From Mugil cephalus (lineage: Eukaryota; Chordata; Actinopteri; Mugiliformes; Mugilidae): a stretch of 64,000 bases of DNA. Shown here piece by piece: positions 58,801-64,000 of the stretch. Location of the stretch: NCBI RefSeq assembly GCF_022458985.1, contig NC_061772.1:30557006-30621005 (forward strand). Direction: 5' to 3'. A model generated the notes under the pieces. It did no database searches and was not told the DNA's origin. It worked only from the letters and a program-made list of their open reading frames with translations. The position numbers and the translations under genes were made by a program. Each line of letters opens with the position of its first letter. The first letter of the stretch is position 1.

Positions 58801-61800
58801 GGCTATGTCCTAAATACTAAATAGTTTGTTTTTTGCAAAAACGCTGGAAAGATGAGAGGTTGAGCAGTTGGTGTTTGCGTGATGGAACAAATGACCCTGG
58901 TTACCTCGATCTGGGTGCCACAAGCATTGAGGGGGAAGGTACCGATGATGTGAGTGCTGTTGGAACGTGTGCTCAGGTTACAGTCAACGTTGTTGGATTC
59001 GCTGAGGCGCAGATGATCCTCGTCAAGTCCAGAGAAGGTTGATTTGTCAACTATTACAGTCATGTTGAACTCGGTGCAGATCACATCGACTTTCACTGGA
59101 AGCAGAGATTTATATTTAAAACAAAACATGAATTGTACTAAAAATAAAGCATATATTGTTGTGTATAAATTGTATCAATTTTTAAAATATATATAATATA
59201 TAATTTGATATTTTCATTTCAACTGCACTACAAGTATGAATCATGGGAAGGCAGTTGTGTATTACAGGAAATAAGTTTAACAGGTTTCCGTTTTGGAGAA
59301 TTTCTGCCCTCTAGCGGTAGAAAATGATCTGATGCACTTTTAAAGGAATAATCTTTGGGATTTAGTGGCATCTAGTGGTGAAGCTGGAAAACAGACAGTT
59401 GACATGTTTTCTCCTGTAAAGTTTAAGCACAGTGGTCTCAAGTGGTTAATAGAGGAACTGAAATTTTTGATTTGACACTTTTTCAGATGATTAACGACAG
59501 ACAAAATTATAATTCTAAATGTTATTATACTTCAGCCGAAAAGAAATCCACACTTGGACCTTTTACACAAATCTTAACTTTATCTCAGAACTTTTCGTTT
59601 TATTTTCCTAACATGAACCTCCAATATTTGGCACCTAAATTCAGCAATTCATCACAGCAGAGAGGCCTTTACACTCACCATGCTCCTTGACGACGCTGAC
59701 CACAACACACCTCATCTCGGACTGATAGACTCTGGACCTGAAAAAGGATTGTTGAACATTTATTTAACATTTAAGAGAAGGATTTGCTTACGCTTCTCTG
59801 TAATTTTTGCCACTACATCCCATAAACTAGTCATTTTAAAGCTGCACACATACACGTTTGACCACTAGAGGGCAGAAAGTCTCCAAAAGGTTGATATTTT
59901 CAATAGTAATACACAACTGCCCTCTTATGATTCAATAAAAATGTAAACATTCGATCTATAAAAAGTAAAGCATAGCAATGGTATAATTCAAATTCATTTA
60001 AGTTGAAATCTGGCTTAGAGATTTATTTTCCATTTCAAACCAGGCTACAGTTGACTTCCAAACCGAATTAAACCAGTTCTGTCACAAACGGAAACCAAAG
60101 CTCACCCTGATGTGGATTCAACAGCGAAGCAAATTGCATAATGATCGTTCAGGCCGTCTGTGACGGGTGTCCACCTAATGACAAACTCATCATGTGTGGT
60201 TTTGTGCTTGGCGAGGTTTGCTGGCCCGCTCATGATGATATTTTGCAATCTGTATAAAAACAAAAACAAGGGAAACTTGCTCATTATTGCTGATTTTGTT
60301 TTAAATTATGACGCTCTGACTGATCAAGCGTCGTCTCACTCACGTTGAGTAAGAAGCTTGGGCTTTGATTCTGATCTCCAATTCTTTGTTGACCTCTGCT
60401 TCGAGCCGGGCTCCATTTCTGGGTGTCGGATCCAAAAACTTTGGCAAGTAGAGTCCTTCCTCACACGAGGGAACCGATGGGTCCACTGGAGAGTAAAAGA
60501 TGTGAAGTAAATATAGTACCTGCTGGATTTACTGCCTGGTAAACATCAGATCTCCCAGTCTCATTGTAGATGAACTGAACTGTATGATGCCTTGTTAAGA
60601 ATATTTGGAGGTACTTCTGAGTACAATAAAAAAAAAAATCTCACTCACCAAGAAAAGAGAATTGCAGTGATAGTCTACTGAGAGGTGTCCCGTGGTATGA
60701 TGTGGAGGTTGTAGTTGGTGCTGTAGTTGTTGTAGTGGTTGGCCTTGGGGTCATAGCTGTAGTCATCCACGGTGCTACAGTGGTTGTAATCGGCCAAGTG
60801 ATCGTAGCTTCTCTCTTTCTCCTGGCGAGTGGTGGAAACCTTGTGGCACTGGTTCCATCTGTGTATTGCAGAGTGATGTGTTGTCGTGGGAAGTCCTCAA
60901 CCACCATCTCAAGTCCAAAAACTCTGCTGTCGGCACTTGTGGAGTTGTCATAGTGTAGTGTGCATGAGTTCTAACGATATATAAACACAGTTAGTTGTAC
61001 AGGTGAACAGTTAGTCAGCCACTGCATACTGTACACTCATGATGCATCATAAACGAGGAAACAAACTGTTCAACTAACCTCATCTAACTGGAAGCCTGAA
61101 GGCAGGTGGCATGAGCTGCACTCTAGATTGGGGTCATTTCCATATCTGCATCGGACTCTGTCGCCATCAGGGTCAAAGTCCATCAGCTTGTATGACCGTG
61201 GGCAGTTCTGAGGAACTCTGAAGAGACACAAGATGAGATGATGCCACAGTCTGACATTTTCAAAATTCATCAGATATCAATTTCATGCAGGAAGATTACC
61301 TCAGGAGGGGTAGAATGGCAGTGTCTGGTGATCTGTTTGGTTCTCCGGTGTCAGATCTTTTCCCCAAATCCACAAAAGTAGACAAACGCCAATCGTTAAC
61401 ACCGTTACGTGTTGTGACCCAGCAACAGCTCGCCGACCTGTGATGAATGGAAACAAGTCCCATTAATCTTCATGTTTTAATTAAAAAACACATCAAACAG
61501 AGACATGTTTGACATGAAGATGATTTTGAACAGCACCAACAATATTTATATTATGTAATTAAAGAACAAGCCTACCTCATTTGAAAAGGTTTGTCCGTGT
61601 AGAGGACCCTCTTCTCAATTTGTTCAGTTTCACACCACTGGCCGCTGGAGACTGGACCATTAGTGCCACTGTCGAGTACGACTCTTTGTGATGTGCGAAG
61701 GGAGCCACAGTTGCCAGAGTAACAAACAGTGGACTGCGGGTACTGACACGTAGTAAACGTAGCTCTGTTATGGATGTCCACCTGTGGACAGGAAGATCAA

Positions 61801-63072
61801 GGAAAATCTAAGAGTGTACACCAATGTAAAAAAAAAAAAAAACTCGTTGGATTTCTGACATTTTGACAACGAATTTCAAAGAATACAATGACCAGGCATT
61901 TTTTGTTTTTTTGATTTTTGATTGACAATTGAAAATAGAACGAATGATACACGGATTTTGGTTGTTTCCGTTTGGACATTCTGACTCCTTATCCACACAC
62001 CGTTTAAAAATACAGAATTAAACACACACTGTTTATCGTCTAGCGATTAGTCCTTCAAATATAGCCTAGCGGTCACAGCAGTGAAGAAGGAAAATAAGGA
62101 TTTAGAGTCAACGTAACGCTAAAAACCGCTGCTCCCGCTGCTCGTGGTCAGCAACAGAATAGACACCGCATTGTTGTTTGTTTGTTTGTTTGTTTGTTTG
62201 TTTGTTTTGGTGATACCCTACCGCATTGTGTTTATTAACGGAGACAGTGAATAAGCACGCACTGGCATGTTTCACTATATTTACTTCAGGAACCCGAGTG
62301 TACAGAAAATCCAAAGTCTGTAACCTGTGACACCAGTAATTTCCTTTCCGATGCAATACTGAGGACAATTCAGGCTGGTACTGGCGATACCGAGCCGATA
62401 CTTTGTGTAAATACATCCTAATGTGAAAAAATGCAAGACATCAGAGTGATTTATTTATTTATTTTAAACTCTGAAGTATATTGAGGTAGTGGTCTCATAT
62501 AGCCGAGCTAATACAGCAACAGAAAAACCAAACAGACACATGGGATCATACATAATCAAACATTAAAAATAAAAAAATGTGGGGACTGTATTATTAGTTT
62601 AGTTTATTAGGTATAACCAAGATTATCTAAAATATTGACTTAAGTTTTTGCGTAGTTTCAGATTTAGAATTTACAAAAAAAAATTACAACAAACATTCAT
62701 TCCCCAATATTAGTGTTTCATTTATGAAATAAACTAAATAACATTAAATCTCTTAGGCCACTTAAGCAATTTACAAGTTTACTTTAAAATAGAACTATTT
62801 TATAATGATGTCAATTACAAAATCTGAGTATACAAAATAATAATACTAATAATAATACATAATTTTGAGGACTGTAATCCTTAATAATAACCCTTTAATT
62901 AGTAAAAACTAATGTTGGGATTCATGAGAGAAATTAAATAAGAAGTGTCTCACCATCAATGTTCCATCGGGGTTTCTTCCCTTGTAGGCGAAGGACACGG
63001 TTCCTCCGTAGTGATGAGATGCAGAAGCCAGTGAGACCAGCGTAAGCAGGATGACCAGAGAAGATGCCATGG
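55841..63072 (-). CDS. ZP-domain membrane glycoprotein, 13 exons
   Basis: Exons in the coding direction: 63072-62954, 61781-61576, 61437-61300, 61217-61079, 60970-60649, 60485-60344, 60249-60106, 59737-59679, 59095-58905, 58426-58026, 57939-57840, 57409-57220 and 55977-55841 (stop TAG). From the signal peptide on, all join in phase, about 761 aa. Order: signal peptide (LVILLTLVSLASA), Cys-rich N-terminal region (TVCYSGNCGSL, RCRYGNDPNLECSSC), a furin-like site ARRKREATI, a Thr-rich mucin-like linker, a spacer domain, ZP-N (VDVICTEFNMTVIVDKS), ZP-C (VQFYCSYPK, VYISCSLMMCE), a second RRKREATI site before the tail, and a TM helix (LAFMAGCLLAAVGMVCGVVV). ZP proteins polymerise extracellularly after cleavage at such sites. 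The exact ortholog is unknown to me. The ATG at 63072 is 2 bp out of frame. Confidence 0.85.
55978..57219. other. Last intron of the ZP gene
   Basis: AT-rich, 1.2 kb. Near both ends are short GATACC/GGTATC-rich blocks (56030-56110 and 57118-57170) that may be ends of an old DNA element. No exon seen. Confidence 0.45.
59096..59678. other. ZP gene intron
   Basis: AT-rich intron without recognised content. Short CTCTAGCGG / CATCTAGTGG-type motifs, common in fish introns, occur near 59310-59390. Confidence 0.5.
61782..62953. other. First intron of the ZP gene
   Basis: Contains an A-run at 61828-61842, a (TTTG)n run at 62174-62206, and at 62207-62420 a block with CGATACCGAGCCGATAC that looks like the end of a dispersed element. 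No exon seen. Confidence 0.5.
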
Positions 63073-63130
63073 CTACCTAAACTCACCTCTGTCTCCAGCG
63101 TCTCTGCCGCTCACGTCCACCTGCAGCATC

Positions 63131-63138
63131 CTTATATA
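63131..63138 (-). promoter_or_regulatory. TATA box of the ZP gene
   Basis: The minus strand reads GTATATAAGG, 59 bp upstream of the ATG at 63072, which would place transcription start near 63105. A TATA promoter suits a tissue-restricted gene. Confidence 0.6.
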
Positions 63139-64000
63139 CATACCTGGAGAGACACACCTGGATCCTTCCACTGGCACTGACACCCTTTGACTCCTGGATG
63201 TGACGCACACTGACACCTCCCTGACGCTCGCTGGCACCTACTGACACACTGTGACATGTCAGGATCTTTCCAGTGGCACTGACGCCTTGTGACCACTAGG
63301 GTAAATCCTGACACTGACACTGACGCACCGTGCCTTGCTGGCAATGACTGCCACTGTTTCAAGATATGCCGTCGCCCTTTCTGCAGTTGACAAAGTTTAT
63401 GAAGTGCGTCTTTATTCATCGTTTTGAATTTGAATTAGATTCGATTAATTGACATTAATGAATGAATGAATGTCATATTGAACTGTCCTTAATGTATGGC
63501 AAGTATTAAAATAATTAATATCTTTAGTATTAATTAAATAATGAAAGGGATTAAATTATGTGAATGTCGCACCGAATAAAAAACTAAATATTGTTTTTGA
63601 AATGTAGTTGACTTTTGTGTTTTACTTCATTTCAGTCAAAACACGACTTCTCTCAATTTCATCCATACAACTTCATTGTGAAGAGTAGTAAAGACATTCA
63701 GGTGCTTATTTGTTTGTTCTATTTATTAGTATGTAACAGTATATCTTGAATAGGTGGTTAGGTGGTGTACTTCTCTATGCACTAAATGCAATAGCATTTA
63801 CTTACTTGTGTGTTTAGTTGTCCTTATGTTAAATGACTTTGATTTCTCGTGCTGATGAGAAGCATCCTCACTGCTTCTTGGTTAACTTTTAGCCGAGAAG
63901 ACTTGTTTGAACTAGAAAGATGTTGGTCCCATACATATTGTTCTTATGTAATGCCATCAATTTGTCCCAGAACAAAAATTTAGGGGACAGTAGTGACAAA
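63139..64000. other. Upstream flank of the ZP gene
   Basis: At 63165-63350 CTGACAC/TGACGC motifs recur many times and two copies of a GGATC-TTTCCA-TGGCACTGAC block lie about 92 bp apart. The rest (63400-64000) is AT-rich with no recognised content. Confidence 0.45.

Noticed and set aside
63132-63419. 95-codon minus-strand frame upstream of the ZP gene
   Set aside because: It reads through the TGAC-rich repeat block, has no domain, and does not join in frame to the signal-peptide exon.

Overview
The window looks like a teleost fish chromosome segment. The evidence is multi-exon genes with GT-AG introns, a fish-type FISNA-NACHT-LRR immune receptor gene with 174-bp LRR exons, many Tc1/mariner, hAT and LINE copies, and a ppfia1-cttn gene pair in the order known from vertebrates (human 11q13). 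The species cannot be named from the sequence.

Layout, left to right. (1) About 2.0-15.4 kb, + strand: the 3' half of a liprin-alpha gene (ppfia1-like), with all three SAM domains, the canonical VRTYSC end and an in-phase alternative last exon. Introns carry TTCC, AT-rich and GGA simple repeats and a decayed Tc1 copy. (2) 16.75-30.5 kb, + strand: a complete cortactin gene (cttn). It has a TATA-less GC/CRE/ETS promoter, an Arp2/3-binding acidic N-terminus, 6.5 cortactin repeats, a coiled-coil/proline region and an SH3 domain, 535 aa in all. (3) 30.7-36.2 kb: a pile of mobile elements: a LINE interrupted by a 1,268-bp Tc1 element, an L2-type 3' end with a microsatellite tail, a second LINE with endonuclease and RT, and a Harbinger-like remnant. 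(4) 37.0-53.6 kb, - strand: an NLRC3-like receptor gene with 12 recognisable exons and a premature in-frame TGA just before the NACHT P-loop. Its LRR introns are expanded by L1/Tx1-like and R2/NeSL-like RT fragments, a tRNA-type SINE, a deleted Tc1, and a hAT-like element holding a 0.37-kb inverted repeat. (5) 55.5-63.1 kb, - strand: a 13-exon gene for a secreted/type I membrane zona pellucida (ZP) domain protein (about 761 aa) with two furin-like sites, a Thr-rich linker and a C-terminal TM segment. Its signal-peptide exon carries a 2-bp frameshift relative to the only upstream ATG.

How the genes relate: liprin-alpha (scaffold at focal adhesions and synapses) and cortactin (Arp2/3-actin scaffold) are cytoskeletal/adhesion proteins lying head to tail with about 1.4 kb between them. 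The NLR and ZP genes are unrelated to them and lie on the opposite strand beyond the transposon-rich boundary at 30.7 kb. I see no prokaryote-like system, CRISPR array, or rRNA/tRNA gene. The most notable signals are the two reading-frame lesions, the duplicated NLR exon cassettes, the possible alternative liprin C-terminus, a GC-type splice donor in cttn and the large hAT hairpin.
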